From the NCBI RefSeq assembly GCF_022682495.2, contig NC_071399.1:53498873-53562872 (forward strand): a stretch of 64,000 nt of DNA, written 5' to 3'. The notes beneath the pieces are model-generated. The model made no database searches. It was not told where the DNA came from and saw only the letters and a program-made list of their open reading frames with translations. Shown one piece after another: positions 28,151 through 40,400 of this stretch. The DNA is from Desmodus rotundus. Taxonomy: Eukaryota > Chordata > Mammalia > Chiroptera > Phyllostomidae. Position 1 is the stretch's first letter, and each line of letters begins with the position of its first letter. The translations under genes and the position numbers were made by a program.

Positions 28151-28960
28151 TTAAGTAGGTAATAAAGATATTCACCTTTATGGCCAATTCTCCTTCTTAT
28201 ATGTACAGTCATAACCTAAGAAAATATTCTGGGAAATTGGTAATATGGGATTTTTTTGCCTGTGCTTTTTAGGAAGAAATATTGAGGCACACAGTTCACA
28301 TGACTTGTAACTGTGGCTGCTAAAGGTTGTCTCCCATTGGAATATTTAAAGTAAGGTAATATGTTTGCACTCCCCTGGAACTATTATTTGGATTTTTAAA
28401 TTCTTTACTTAATTGGTCATTTACAAGCTATGAACCTAAGTTCAGCCCCTAAATTCTGTATGTGCATGCAACATCTATAAAATCATGAATATGTAGGTAT
28501 CTATATAGTCTATATTTTGGATCCCGTTATGATTTTTAAAAATACAAACTTATACACTCATTTAGTCATTAGGTATTTTCTCAGGCAACGGAAGCTGGAA
28601 AGTACAGCTATTAACATGCAGAATCCCCTAAATTTTTGAATGCTAAAATGGGGGATCCTCATAAAAGAAATTAAGGAATCACTACTTTACTGGTTCCATA
28701 TATAAGGAAGTTCTTGTACCTCTACATTAATATATTGTAAATCTTGATCTCTTCATCAAAACTGTAGATTATATACCCTTCTGGTCCCAAGATTATGGCC
28801 AGAAGGATCGCAAGGTCACCAAGAATAATTTGGAAGTTGCCAAGGACTTGTTTTAAAGTGTTTTCAACTCTGACTGAGAACTCTTGACATTTAGAAAAAT
28901 ATAAGAAATAAACTGTAGAAAATCTCTCTTATGGGTTGGCCTGAACCTGAAAACCAAACC
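28150..28960. other. Intergenic DNA upstream of the MTRF1 promoter
   Basis: AT-rich, no gene or repeat recognised. Confidence 0.4.
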
Positions 28961-29420
28961 TCCACCTTTGGCCCAGAGAACGGGAGCGGGGCGCCTGTCA
29001 GGAGATAAACTACAACTCCCAGGATTCCTGGGAGGACGCTACTGGGAGTTCTCAATACATTCTGCCACCCGGCCAACCGCTTCGCACCCCCGCCCCTCCA
29101 CGCCCCCTCCGGCGCCCCTAGCAACACTACCCACGCCCTCGGCTCCTATTCTGGGTGAGTACGCCGCGTGGTCGCTTTAGGGGAACTTTTCTCGATTTGT
29201 TATTTTTTTTCTTTCTCGCTGTCATTTTTCTCTTCTGTTTCCTCTGTTACCTCATTGTTGTAATGCACGTCCAAGCACTACTTCTCTCAAGAGGCGTCCA
29301 GACGGAGGTGGAGCCGGGAAATCAAGTTTTAACCCGGAAGAAGTGATCCAGGAAGTGAAAGTGATTCCGTGCCTCTCCGGAACTGTAGCGGGTTAGAGAA
29401 GGTTCGCCCTGAGTAAGGAA
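28960..29420 (+). promoter_or_regulatory. Putative MTRF1 promoter and non-coding first exon(s)
   Basis: A GC-rich patch with CpGs about 4.6 kb upstream of the MTRF1 start codon. It contains a ZNF143/THAP11-type box (ACTACAACTCCCAG from 29009), ETS cores (CCGGAAG at 29334-29340, CAGGAAGTG near 29350) and two plausible splice donors (GTGAGT at 29155, GTAAGG at 29413). These could end alternative untranslated first exons spliced to the acceptor at 33993-33994. Exon assignment is inferred; no transcript data were available. Confidence 0.55.
29009..29033 (+). promoter_or_regulatory. ZNF143/THAP11-type box within an imperfect palindrome
   Basis: ACTACAACTCCCAG matches the conserved core of the SBS/ZNF143-THAP11 promoter motif. 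It runs into the palindrome TCCCAGGATTCCTGGGA (29017-29033). A second inverted half (CTGGGAGTT) lies at 29042-29050. Confidence 0.6.
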
Positions 29421-30560
29421 AGCTGACTTCTTTTTCATTTTAGGTACTCACAAATCATTTCCCTTTTATGATCTTAAAAAGTCTCTTTTCTTTCTCCAAT
29501 TTATTTTCCGTGTTCCCTCTTTATGGGATCGCTCCCTAACCGCATCACCCAGTATGGCTTACATGTGCTGCTCTCGCCCAGAGTTAAGGTCACTTCGGTT
29601 ATACCGACACTGAGAATTGTTCTAAGAGTTATCAGAGTAATCCTGGTAACTGGTGGGTGGTGGAGAAAACTTGCTGTTCTCAGGTATAGTCCCAGAGAGT
29701 AAAGGTCTCGAGTTTTTTCCCCCCTTAACAGTTGAGGTTCGTGACCTTGAGAATTACTCATTCTACTATTGTTCGGAAAATGGAAATTTTAGCTAGAATT
29801 GTGCTAACCAAAATGTTTACCATACTTTTACTCTGTCCCTTTGCAAATGGACACAACTCCTCTGATGTTCTTGAGAATCGATGTAAAGACACACAGAAAC
29901 TTCTGCTGGAGGACTGTAACATTTGTAGTTACTGGGCATAGATGCATTCTTCTATAGTTCTTTTCTGCATATAATTCATTATGTTAAAGTTCATTAGTAG
30001 AACCGTGCAAACTTTGAATATTTTAGAGACAATTCTCAATATTTTATTTCCTAGGTGATAATATAATGATATATGTTAGTAGACTTGTAATGATCAAATG
30101 AGCTAATATATGAATGCATCTCCTAGCATAGGAACACCAGAGACTCTAAAGGTTGATGTCGATACATTTTGACCATTATTTAAACTTTGAACCACAGGAT
30201 TTTAGGGGCAAAATGTTATTCTTAGAACCTTTCTTAATAAAACGATAGTGTACTTTTGTTGGCTCTTCATTGTTTCTGTTAGAGGAGAGAACAAATAATG
30301 ATTGTACACAGCCAGTTTCACCTAACCTGTAATTTTTTAAGTAACTTTATTTCTTGATTGTAAAAGTAATACATGCTATAAGTATAGAAGACTTGGAAAA
30401 CACTAAAAAGTAGAAAAAATAGCAAGCAAGTGGTATCCATAATTCCGCAACTAGGAATCATCTTAACATTTTGATATATTTACTTTTTAGTTTTCTTTTT
30501 AAAAATATTCTGTACCTTTTTTACATTTATATCCTATAATGTGGAAAAATTTTGAAAACA
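29421..30560. other. MTRF1 first intron, no named element
   Basis: AT-rich. The 30335-30560 part (AAAAGTAATACATGCTATAA) looks like an ancient mammalian repeat but could not be assigned. Confidence 0.35.
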
Positions 30561-30562
30561 AG

Positions 30563-30935
30563 TTGATCCTTGACCATTGCAGGGGTTAGGGGAAACAACC
30601 CTCCTAGTCAAAATATTTGCATATAACTTTTAACTCTCCAAAAACTTAGTCTTCCTGATTACACTTGTTAGATTGATTCTAGGACCCCCACAAATACCAA
30701 AATCCCAGATGCTCAATCATTGATACAAAATGGTATAGAACAATGTATATAGTTGGCCTTTTGTCTTCACAGATTCCCAACAATTGATTGAAAATACTGT
30801 TTTCAGCTGCAGTTGGTTTAACCTATGGATGTGAAATCAGGGGATAGAGAGGGCTGATTATTTGAAAAATTCAAGATGTAGGTGGACCTGTGTAGTTCAT
30901 ACCTGTATTGTTTAAGGGTCAACGGTAATTATCAC
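30563..30935 (-). mobile_element. Tigger-type DNA transposon fragment
   Basis: TTGATCCTTGACCATTGCAG at one end and TTGTTTAAGGGTCAACGGT at the other form inverted ends. The interior AGTTGGCCTTTTGTCTTCAC resembles the Tigger/MER2 TTGGCCCTC block. Strand not firmly set. Confidence 0.6.
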
Positions 30936-30966
30936 CATTGCCCTTTATCACCAGACCTACTTTCTT

Positions 30967-33065
30967 TTTCTTAATATAAATATAATTTTTATTGATTATG
31001 CTATTACAGTTGTCCTTATTTTTACTCCTTTGCTCCCCTCCATCCTGTGCTCGCTACTCCCTCACGCAATCCCTCTTCCATGGTTCATGTCCATCGGTCA
31101 TTCATATAAGTTCTTTGGCTACTCTGTTTCCTATACTGTACTTTATATCCCCATGGCTATTCTGTAACTCCTTATTTGTACTTCATAATCACCTCACCTC
31201 TTCTTCACCCATTTCTCTCCCACCCCCCTCCCATCTGGTCCCCTTCCGGTAACTAACTTCTTTTCTCTTGCTTTTAAGAGTTCTCTCTTTATCTTTAACC
31301 TTTGGCCTTTTAATAATGATGTGTCTTTTAATGGGCCTCTTTGCAATCATCAAAATTGTCTCTGTACTTCCTGGACTTGCATGTCTATTTCCTTCACCAA
31401 ATCAGAGAAGTTCTCTTTCACTATTTTTTCAGGTAGATTTCCAATTTCTTGCTCTGTCTTTTTTCCTTGTGGCACCCCTGTGAGGTGATTGTTGTCCCAG
31501 GGACTGTTTATACTATCCTCATTTTGCGGGGTTGTTTTTTGCTTCCTTATGTTCCAAATCATTAATTTGATTCTTGGCTTCATTCTACTGTTTTTCCCTG
31601 TAAATTGTTTTTTATTTCAATTAGTGTATCCTATGTTTCCGACTGGGTCTTTTTTATGCTGTTGAGGTCCTTACTAAGTTCCTTGAGCATCTTCATAAAC
31701 ATTGTTTTGAACTCTGCATGATAGATTGCTTACCTCCATTTCATTTAGCTTTTTTCCTAGAGTTTTGATCTGTTCTTTCATTTTGGCCGTGTTGCTTTGC
31801 CTCCTCATTTTGGCAGCCTCCCTGTATTTGTTTCTATGTATTAGATAGAGCTGCTTTGACTCCGTGTCTTGGTAGTGTGGCCTAATGTAGGTTTGGGGGA
31901 TAGGGTCCAGTGGCACAGCCTCCCTAACATCCATGCTGGGTACTCCAGGTGTGCCATTTGTGTGGGCTGAGTACACCCTCCTCTTGTAGTTGAGCCTTGA
32001 TTGCTGTTGGCAGATCAGTGGGAGGGATTTATCAAGGCCAGTCAGCTGCAAGGTCTGGCTATGACCACTGACTACCAGCCTCCACCCTCCTTGGAGGATC
32101 ATTTGTGCAAGGGCAGGACTGAGGTGCTCCTTTGTGGTCCCTTGCTGTCTGCTGGGTGTGTTGGCCCTGGGGTTTCCAGGATGGTGCAGGCCAAGGTCAT
32201 CCCCCACCTGTGTTTTGCCCCAGGGCACCCTGCCTGAGCAGTAAAGCAATCTGAGATGGCTGCTACTTGTGCTGGGTTTGGAGATTATCAAGTGAAGCCA
32301 AGCTGTAACTCTAATCAGCCTGCCCTAGGGCTCACTGAAGCCTGCTGTGGCTGGAGATTTTGATAGGATTTAGGAGCCATGACCAGCCATTGTTATGGAA
32401 AAGCAGCTTGGGTGGGCCAGTAAATTGGGTGGCCAGAGCCTCTTGGGATCTCCAGGGTGGGTCACACAGTTAGTCAGGTTGATGGAGTCTCAAGATATGG
32501 CGCCACCCTACAGGTTCTGTGGGGGCAGGGTTCAGCTGAGGGAGATGGCCTCTGCTTGCCCCAGTGCCAGACACTTCAATCTCTCCCTGTATACTACTGG
32601 TGACCTTCAAGCTGTCACCCTGGTGTTGGAGCTCAGAGGGAGCAAGTCTGAGTAGGTAAGTGCTGTATGGCTTCCCCAAGAGGAACTGCTTATGGCTCCA
32701 GCGGCTTCCTTCACCGAGTCAGTCCTCCCTGGTTTTTGCATCCAGAAGTTTTGGGGACTTAATCTTCTTGGCACTGGAATCCTGGACTGGGGTGCCTGGT
32801 GTGGGTCTGGGACTCCACGCTCCTGAGATATCTTTCTCAAATATTTATCCATGTGGGTGTGGGGCCAGCCCATTCTGCATCTGCCCCCCTCCTACCAGTC
32901 TGAATGGATGTGGTTTCTTCAATTCTGTAGTTGTTAGGCTTCATTCACCTTGATTTCTGACGTTCCTGAGTGATGGTTGTTTTATATTTTAGTTGTAATT
33001 TTGATGTGGTTGCATCAACAGGTGAGCCATGTCTGCCTGCCTATGCCACCATCTTGATTAGAAGC
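30967..33065 (-). mobile_element. ORF1-only LINE-1 derivative, copy C, older
   Basis: Antisense in the MTRF1 5' intron. The 3' end (TTTTTATTGATTATGCTATT) is at the low coordinate; the 5' end CACCATCTTGATTAGAAGCC at the high one carries the decayed YY1-type motif. ORF1 remnants occur at 31583-31350 (GVPQGKKTEQEIGNLPEKIV) and around 31850-31690 (KMKEQIKTLGKKLNEMEVSN). Imperfect target duplication CCAGACCTACTTTCTT (30951) and CCAGACCTTCTACTTTCTT (33066). No ORF2 sequence. Many stops. Confidence 0.75.
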
Positions 33066-33186
33066 CCAGACCTTCTACTTTCTTAGTTTGTTAATATTTG
33101 AAGTTTTCTTCAATTAGGATTTCAGCTAAAAGGAAAGCATCTTAGAAGAGAAATTGTGGAATTGAGAATAAAAAGCACTGAGCTCT

Positions 33187-33415
33187 GGCCTTGGTCGGTG
33201 TGGCTGACTTGGTTCAGTGATGCCTGATGTCCCATAAAGTGAAAGGTTGTGGGTTCGATTCGTGGTCATAGCATATGCCTAGGTTGTGGGTTTAGTCCCC
33301 AGCCCAGGCGCTGACAAGAGGCAACCGATCAATGTTTCTCTCTCTTTCTTTCTCTCACCCTTCTTCTCACTCTAAAATTAATAAGCATGTCTTCGGGTGA
33401 GGATTTTTTTAAAAA
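33187..33415 (+). mobile_element. tRNA-derived SINE (Ves-like, older subfamily)
   Basis: CTGGCCTTGGTCGGTGTGGC head, TGGGTTCGATTCGTGGTC body, AAGCATGTCTTCGGGTGAGG end. Confidence 0.83.
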
Positions 33416-33419
33416 GAAA

Positions 33420-33990
33420 GGAAGAAGGAAAAGAAGAACCCTGAGCTCTGAATAGGGAACCTGCATTCTAGAATCAGCTCTGTCTCCCCAGCTGAGTGAA
33501 TAATCATGATTAAGTTACTTGGCTTCCTTGGACATTTGGATACCTAAAATTAAAGAATTAAACAAGCAAATAGTTATTATTTACATCATACTTTAGAAAT
33601 CTGTGAATATAGGAACCACCTAAAGTTTGCATGATTATTTTATACCTTTCAAGTGCTTGTTCATGCTCTTAGTTCTAGATTCTGGATACTTTCTAGAAAA
33701 TAGCTGATTTAACCCAGTGTATCGATACATTTATTGGTTGTACTCCTACTCATTTCTCTTAGATAATTATGTATGTTGAGTGGGTAAAAAGCAGTGCTTT
33801 CTTCATTTATTTCAATACATTCTTTTCAGAAGTTGGAGGAATTATTTTCTTTTTGTGAGTTAATGGAATTTGGGGACCATGTTTGGAGCTGGCTGAGACA
33901 GTGAACTGAGCAAGATTTCTTAAGTCTCCTTCCAGCTTTATTGTATCTGTAGAGTTGATTTTTTTCCAGAATATGTTTATTTATTATATT
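33420..33990. other. Intronic DNA before MTRF1 coding exon 1
   Basis: AT-rich. A weak MIR-like segment occurs near 33470-33550; otherwise nothing recognised. Confidence 0.35.
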
Positions 33991-34002
33991 TCAGATGCTG
34001 AG

Positions 34003-34417
34003 ATGAATCGTCACCTCTGTGTTTGGCTTTTTAGACATCTGTCCCTTTATGGTCACTGCCAGTGCCACATCCACCCCCTTTTTCATCAATTTACACGGAT
34101 ACATCTTGATACACGGCTGTGGGGTTTTAGACAAAATTGGAATCACATTTTTCACCTGTTAAATAAGAATTGCTCCAGGAGGTATTGTCATCAAGACACC
34201 AGGATGCTCTGGAAGCATAAAGCACTACAGAAATATATGGAGGACCTGAATAAAGAGTACCAAACGCTTGATCAGTGTTTGCAGCGTATCTCTGTGAATC
34301 AAGGGGACCAAAGGTCCTTAAATCAAAGACATGCTGAGTTGGCACCACTTGCAGCCATTTACCAAGAGATTCAGGAGGCTGAACAAGCAATTGAAGAATT
34401 AGAATCAATGTGTAAAA
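34003..34417 (+). CDS. MTRF1: MTRF1 coding exon 1 (codons 1-138 plus one base)
   Basis: The exon begins after a TTTCAG acceptor at 33994, with eight untranslated bases before the ATG. It encodes [12 protein letters not shown] through [10 protein letters not shown] plus one base, then GTAAGT. The open frame extends upstream to another ATG (33955), but that lies in intron sequence before the acceptor. MNRHLC is the family start. The Arg/His-rich N-terminus fits mitochondrial import, and the C-terminal half ([15 protein letters not shown] onward) begins the helical domain. Confidence 0.94.
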
Positions 34418-37400
34418 GTAAGTAAAAGATACTGTGTGTATTCAAGTATAGGATTGATTTTCTAAGGTAAACTTTTATTGAACTCAGTCTTTAAAAAGCG
34501 TACCAGTAATAAGCTCTATGCTTGGAAAGGACAGGACTCTGTACTCTGGGTATTTGAAGTATTTTAGTAGTTCTTTAGTAGCTGAGAGACAGAACTCCTT
34601 GTGGTTCTTGCCAGCAAGATTTTAGGGTCTGGGAGACTGAATACTGATCTTTTCAGAAGCTTTAATTTCTTGCATAGGCCTTTACTGAGCACTGGCCTAC
34701 AGTGCTACATACCATGGACTCAAAAATACAGTTCCTACCCCATTAAAGGGCTTATATGGTCTAGGTATTTCATCATCCTCCAGCCATCTCATCCCAGTCC
34801 CTCCCTTCCCTACCAGCCCTAGGCAACCACTAATCTACTTTCTGTCTCTGTAGGTTTACTTACTTCAGGCATTTTATATAAATGGAATCATAGAGTATGT
34901 TGTCCTTTGTGACTGGCTTTTTAAAATTTACTGATTGTAAAGAAAAAGGAGGAATGGGGGGGAGAGAGAGAGAGAGAGAGAGAGAAAACAACATTGATTT
35001 GTTTTTCCACTTATTTATGCATTCATTGGTTGCTTCTTGTATGCGCCCTGAGCAAGGGATTGAACCCACACCTTGGCATATCAGGACAATACTCTAACCA
35101 GCTGAGCTACCCGGCCCTGGCTGTGCCTGGCTTTTTTTCACTTAGCATAATACTCTATAAAGGTTCATCTCTGTTGTAGCCTATATCCATACTTCTTTTT
35201 TTTTATGTATTTTTTTAAAAGATTTTATTTATTTATTTTTAGAGAGAAGGGAGAAAGAGAGGGAAACATCAATGTATGGTTGCCTCTCACACACCCCCTA
35301 CTGGGGATCTGGCTAGCGACCCAGGCATGTGTTGAGAAACGAACTGGCAACCCTTTGGTTCGCAGGCCAGCACTCAGTCCACTGAGCCACACCAACCAGG
35401 GTCCATACGTCATTTTTTTATTGCTGAATTATATTTCATGGTATAGGTATACCACATTTCATTTTATTTATTCATCAGTTGATGGATATTGAGATGCTTT
35501 CACTTTTTGATTATTATAAACAATGCTGCAATGAACATTTCTGTACAAGTTTTTGTGTGGCCATAGATTGCTGAGTTATATCATAACTCCACGTTTAACC
35601 TCATGAGGAACTGTCAGACTGTTTTCCAGAGTGGCTGCACCATTTTCATTCTACCCCTGTGTAGGGTTCTTATTTCTCCACATCCTTGCCAACCCTTGTT
35701 ACCTGCCCCTTTGATTCTACTGATCTAGTGGGTGTTTAGTGCTATCTCCTCATGACTCTGATTTGATTTTCCCGGCCTCATTAATGACATTGAGCATCTT
35801 TTTGTGTGCCCAATTGCCTTATCGTCTTTGGATAAATAACTGTTGAAATCCTTTGCCCATTGAGTTATTTGTCTTTTTATTATTGATTTGTAGGTGCTCT
35901 TTATATTATAGACATAAGTTCTTTATCAGTTACATGACTTGCAGAAATTTTTCTCTCATTCTGTGGATTGTTCTTTGAAACACTACACTGTAAAATTTTG
36001 ATGTTGTCAATTTATCTTTTTATTATTTTGTTGCTTGTGTTATCAGTGTAGTATCTAAGAAACTGCTGTATAATCTTAAGATCACAAAGGTTTGTAACTT
36101 TTTCTTCTAAGTTTTATATTTTTAGTCCCTACATTTAGGTCTCTGATTTACTTGAGTTAATTTTGTATATGATGTCAAAGGTGTTTATTTTTAATTTTAG
36201 TATTTCTTAACATTGCTATTGGCTTAATATTTTTTCTCTTAGGAAAATTTTTCACAATATGCAGAAGTTGAAAGAAGCATAGTGGACTAACCTAGGATTC
36301 AACATTTATCCAGATTTTGCTATTGGCTTTTAGTTACTAAACTTTCTTCTGTGCTCTGTCCTGTTTAATTAAGCCTTAGAAATGTTAAGCATTGTCAAGG
36401 CTAGTCATAATTACACCTGTGAAGTCCTGCATGTTCAAAGCCTTATATTTTCCTGTCTTCTATGGGTGGCACCACAAATATCTCACCCACTTTTAGTGAG
36501 GATTATTTTTTACTCTTTTTGCATAATGCCACTCAAGTTTGTAGTTAATTAATTTTGGGGAAGTTCTTCACACATAATAGGAGCTTACTGAATGCTTTCT
36601 AAATTGAACTGGCATAACTTCTTTCAGCTTTGGTTGTATCATGTGTAACATTAGATTGGATTAGATTGTTTCTAAACTCTGTTCTAGGTTTACAGTTCTG
36701 CTATTCTATAATAATAGCAATACTAGCTACCTTTACTCTACAAAAATGGAGGCTTTAGCCATGCTAAATTATTCACAGTATGCTGGGTAATAGTTGCCAC
36801 CTTTAGACAAGAAGTGGCCCCCAATTGATTCCAAAACTTACGTTTTTTGGGTTTATATTTAATTAGTCCCTTTTTAAACCTGTTTGATTAATTACTAATT
36901 TCTATAATTACTTACAAACATTCAAATCACAAGCTTTTGGGTCAAGATCATGCTTCTTTTTATACTGGATTTTTTTGGGGAAATATTTTACAAATGCTTA
37001 TTGATATTCTCTTAACTATTCTAACTTGTTTTATATAATGCCTTGCCTTCACAACTGAAATAAAGCTCAGTAGTCAGATATTAGGTAGCTATTTAAGAGA
37101 GTCCCTGTATTTAAAAACTTTTACCATTATTACTGTTTCTGGTTTGTAGGTCTAAATAAACAAGATGAAAAGCAGTTACAAGAACTTGCATTGGAAGAGA
37201 GGCAAACCATTGCTCAAAAAATCAACGTGTTATACAGTGAGGTATGTTTTAGTTGGTAAACTAATCTTCATACATAGTGTTAATATAAAGGAATACTGTT
37301 CATGGTAGATTATGCATTGGTGCTCAGAGTGCTTTCCAAACATCAGTTTATTAAGTCTTTTCTTAAAATTAGTGATTAGGTGGGGTGTAGCACTGTAATT

Positions 37401-40400
37401 TGCTATAGAATGCAATTGAAGAGATTGTGATAGATATCAGAGAATAAAACACTCCCCCACCCCCTAGCAGCAATATTCTAAAATTGAATCTGTTAACCTG
37501 CCAGGCAAAGGAACACATGCTCATAAAGAAATTTAGTTCACCAATGGGAAGCATTAGGTGTTTTTAAGTCTTAAAAAAGGGGAGTGGTTCATGTTGATTG
37601 TGTTAATTAAGGGTTGAAAATTTACATTCTGGGTAGAATAGAATGAATACAAGGGTATAGTTGGTTAACACAAGTATTTATTGTAGCTTCTTCCAGCTCA
37701 ATGGATGATTTGTCTGAAATCACAGAACTGTATACCATGCTCCCCTCTGTCATATTTGCCATCTTCCTGCCTTCAGTCTTCCCCACTCTGGGAATCCAAT
37801 AGAGGAGGTTTTGCAGGAGTTGAAGGGGATGAGGTAGAGGTATTGGTTATTTTTGTTACTGATTTAACCAGCAAATCAAAGATGTCTGACTCTAATATAT
37901 TCTGTAATAATCCCATTTCTAGCAGAGATGGAGTGTGTATTTCAAAAATCAACAGTAGGGAGTATCATGACACGTATGTGCTTTTAGTTTGATTTGAAAG
38001 ACCTTTTAGTAATAATACAAATAAAATTACCTTTTCTTTCTAAGAGGAAGGTTGGTTACCTATTAGGATGCCCCTTTTTCTTGTCATAGCTAAGAAAGTA
38101 TTTGAGCCTCATCTTGGGATTCCTCAACATACTCTTTAAGCAAAGTACCTACTGAGAAGTCAGGACATAACCTGGTGTTTTGCTGTCATTTATGGCAGAA
38201 GAGAATATGCAGTCATATAAAGAGAAGACTCTCAAAGCTTTACTTCATTCGTTAAGTGAAATAAGCTACTGTTCAGAACTAATATCAGGTAAAATCCAAA
38301 GAAAATTGAATGGGACACTGGACTTTGATCTAAATTTCTGGTCTAATTAGGTCTACTTATTAAAGCATTTTAGGAGTAGACTTCCTTGGGGTGCTATGTG
38401 ATTTTTGTTAATTACTGAATTTATTTTTAATATTTGGGGGTCTTTTATCTAACTTCAAGTAATAATAGTATATATCTAATATATATACCATAGAACACAT
38501 ACATACTAATGCTTATAGTTTTTCCATTTTTTAGCTTATCCAGAATCTAGCGCCAAAGGAGAAATACGACAAACATGATGTTATTTTAGAGGTGACATCT
38601 GGAAGAACTACTGGAGGTCTGTAAAGTAGTTTTCTTATAAATAATCCATGAAATAATCTAAATTTTACTTTGATTAGACACACTATAACTTTAAAAAGTG
38701 TGCTCAATTTATTTTGACTTGATACACTATAACTTCAAGTGTTTTGCTTTTGAAGTAGTTACCAATTTCCTAAGGTGCCTAATTAAGACTGGTTCTCTTG
38801 GAAATAAGTGCTGACTGAATATTTTTTGTATTTTGTTTTAGGTGATATTTGCCAACAATTTACCCGTGAAATATTTGACATGTACGAGAATTATTCAAGC
38901 TATAAACACTGGAAATTTGAACTTCTGAATTATACACCTGCTGATTATGGTAAGTGTATTTGAGGATTTGTCCATAGATGATGCTGGAAATTATTTTTCT
39001 TCTAAGTTTGATTATATTTATGTTGTCCTGTATTCTAATTTTAATTTTATTGTTTAAAAAATTTTTTTCTTTATTGATTTTGAGAGAAGAAGAAGGGGCG
39101 AGAGAGGAAAGAGGAGAGGAGAGAGAAACACCGACTTCTGTTCCACTCATTCATGCACTCATTGGTTATTTATTGTATGTGCTCTGACCAGATAAGGACC
39201 CTCAACCATGGCATAGTGGGATGACACTAACCAACTGAGCTACCCAGCCAGGGCTGTCCCATTTTTTTTAAACATTTGATCTGTATCTACTAAATACTGT
39301 GACATAAGTTCGTCAATCACAGTGGCTTACTATAGTAGAGTTTTTAACTAGGAGAAAAGAGTGGGAGGGATTGCATCCACTGATAGACCTTGAACAATCT
39401 TATGTTCTTTTGGTTTGCACTAGGATGCAAAATAAAAAAAATCCCTGTGCTTTCTGTCTGTCTTTGTGGCAGCCCAGATTGAATAGGGGACTACATCTGC
39501 AGAAGAAAAAAAAGAGAGAGTGGGAGGGAGGGAGATATCCTCATAGGAAGGAATATCTAAGTAAGAGAAAATTTCCCTATGGAGGATAGGTGTGTACCTT
39601 GCCTGGAAAGCATTGCTTTGTTCTTCAAAGATACAGTAAGATTTTTACTCAAAAGAACTTTAATCAGAAGATTTATCAGTTAGACTAAGTGGCTAGTGAT
39701 TTATCAAAAATTTTTTTGATATATTTATTGATTATGCTATTACAGTTGTCCCATTTCCACCCCTTCACTCAACTCCATCCTGTCCACCCCCTCCCTCCCA
39801 CATTCCCCCCCTATAGTTCATGTCCATGGGTCATAATAATAAGTTCTTTCGCTTCTACATTTCCTACAATATTCTTACCCTCCCCCTGTCTGTTTTCCAC
39901 CTATCATTTATGCTATTTATTCTCTCTGCCTTTCTCCCCTCTCTCCCCCTCCCACTCCCCTATTGATAACCTTCCATGTGATCTCCATTTCTGTGGTTCC
40001 GTTCCTGTTCTAGTTGTTTGCTTTTGTTTTTGTTTTAAGTGTGGTTGTTAATAACTGTGAGTTTGCTGTCATTTTTACTGTTCATATTTTTTATCTTCTT
40101 TTTCTTAGATAAGTCCCTTTAACATTTCATATAATAATGGCTTGGTGATGGTGAACTCCTTTAACTTGACCTTATCTGAGAAGCACTTTATCTTCCCTTC
40201 CATTCTAAATGATAGCCTTGCTGGATAGAATAATCTTGGATGTAGGCCCTTGCCTTTCATGACTTGGAATACTTCTTGCCAGTCCCTTCTTGCCTGTAAG
40301 GTCTGTTTTGAGAAATCAGCTGACAGTCTTAAGGGAACCCCTTTTTAGGTAACTGTGTCCTTTTCTCTTGCTGCTTCTAGGATTCTCTCCTTCTCTTTAA

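Larger units (their letters stand above)
34740..36240 (-). mobile_element. Old L1 3' region (L1M), antisense, with two SINE insertions
   Basis: Antisense L1 3' UTR phrases: GCATAATACTCTATAAAGGT, CATTTCATTTTATTTATTCA, AACAATGCTGCAATGAACAT and GGGTGTTTAGTGCTATCTCC. Ves-like SINEs at 34921-35122 and 35211-35402 are inserted. Lies in MTRF1 intron 1. Confidence 0.65.

Noticed and set aside
33955..34002. An upstream ATG extending MTRF1 by 16 residues
   Set aside because: It lies in intron sequence upstream of the TTTCAG acceptor, and the extension (MIFFQNMFIYYIS) is not part of the family N-terminus.
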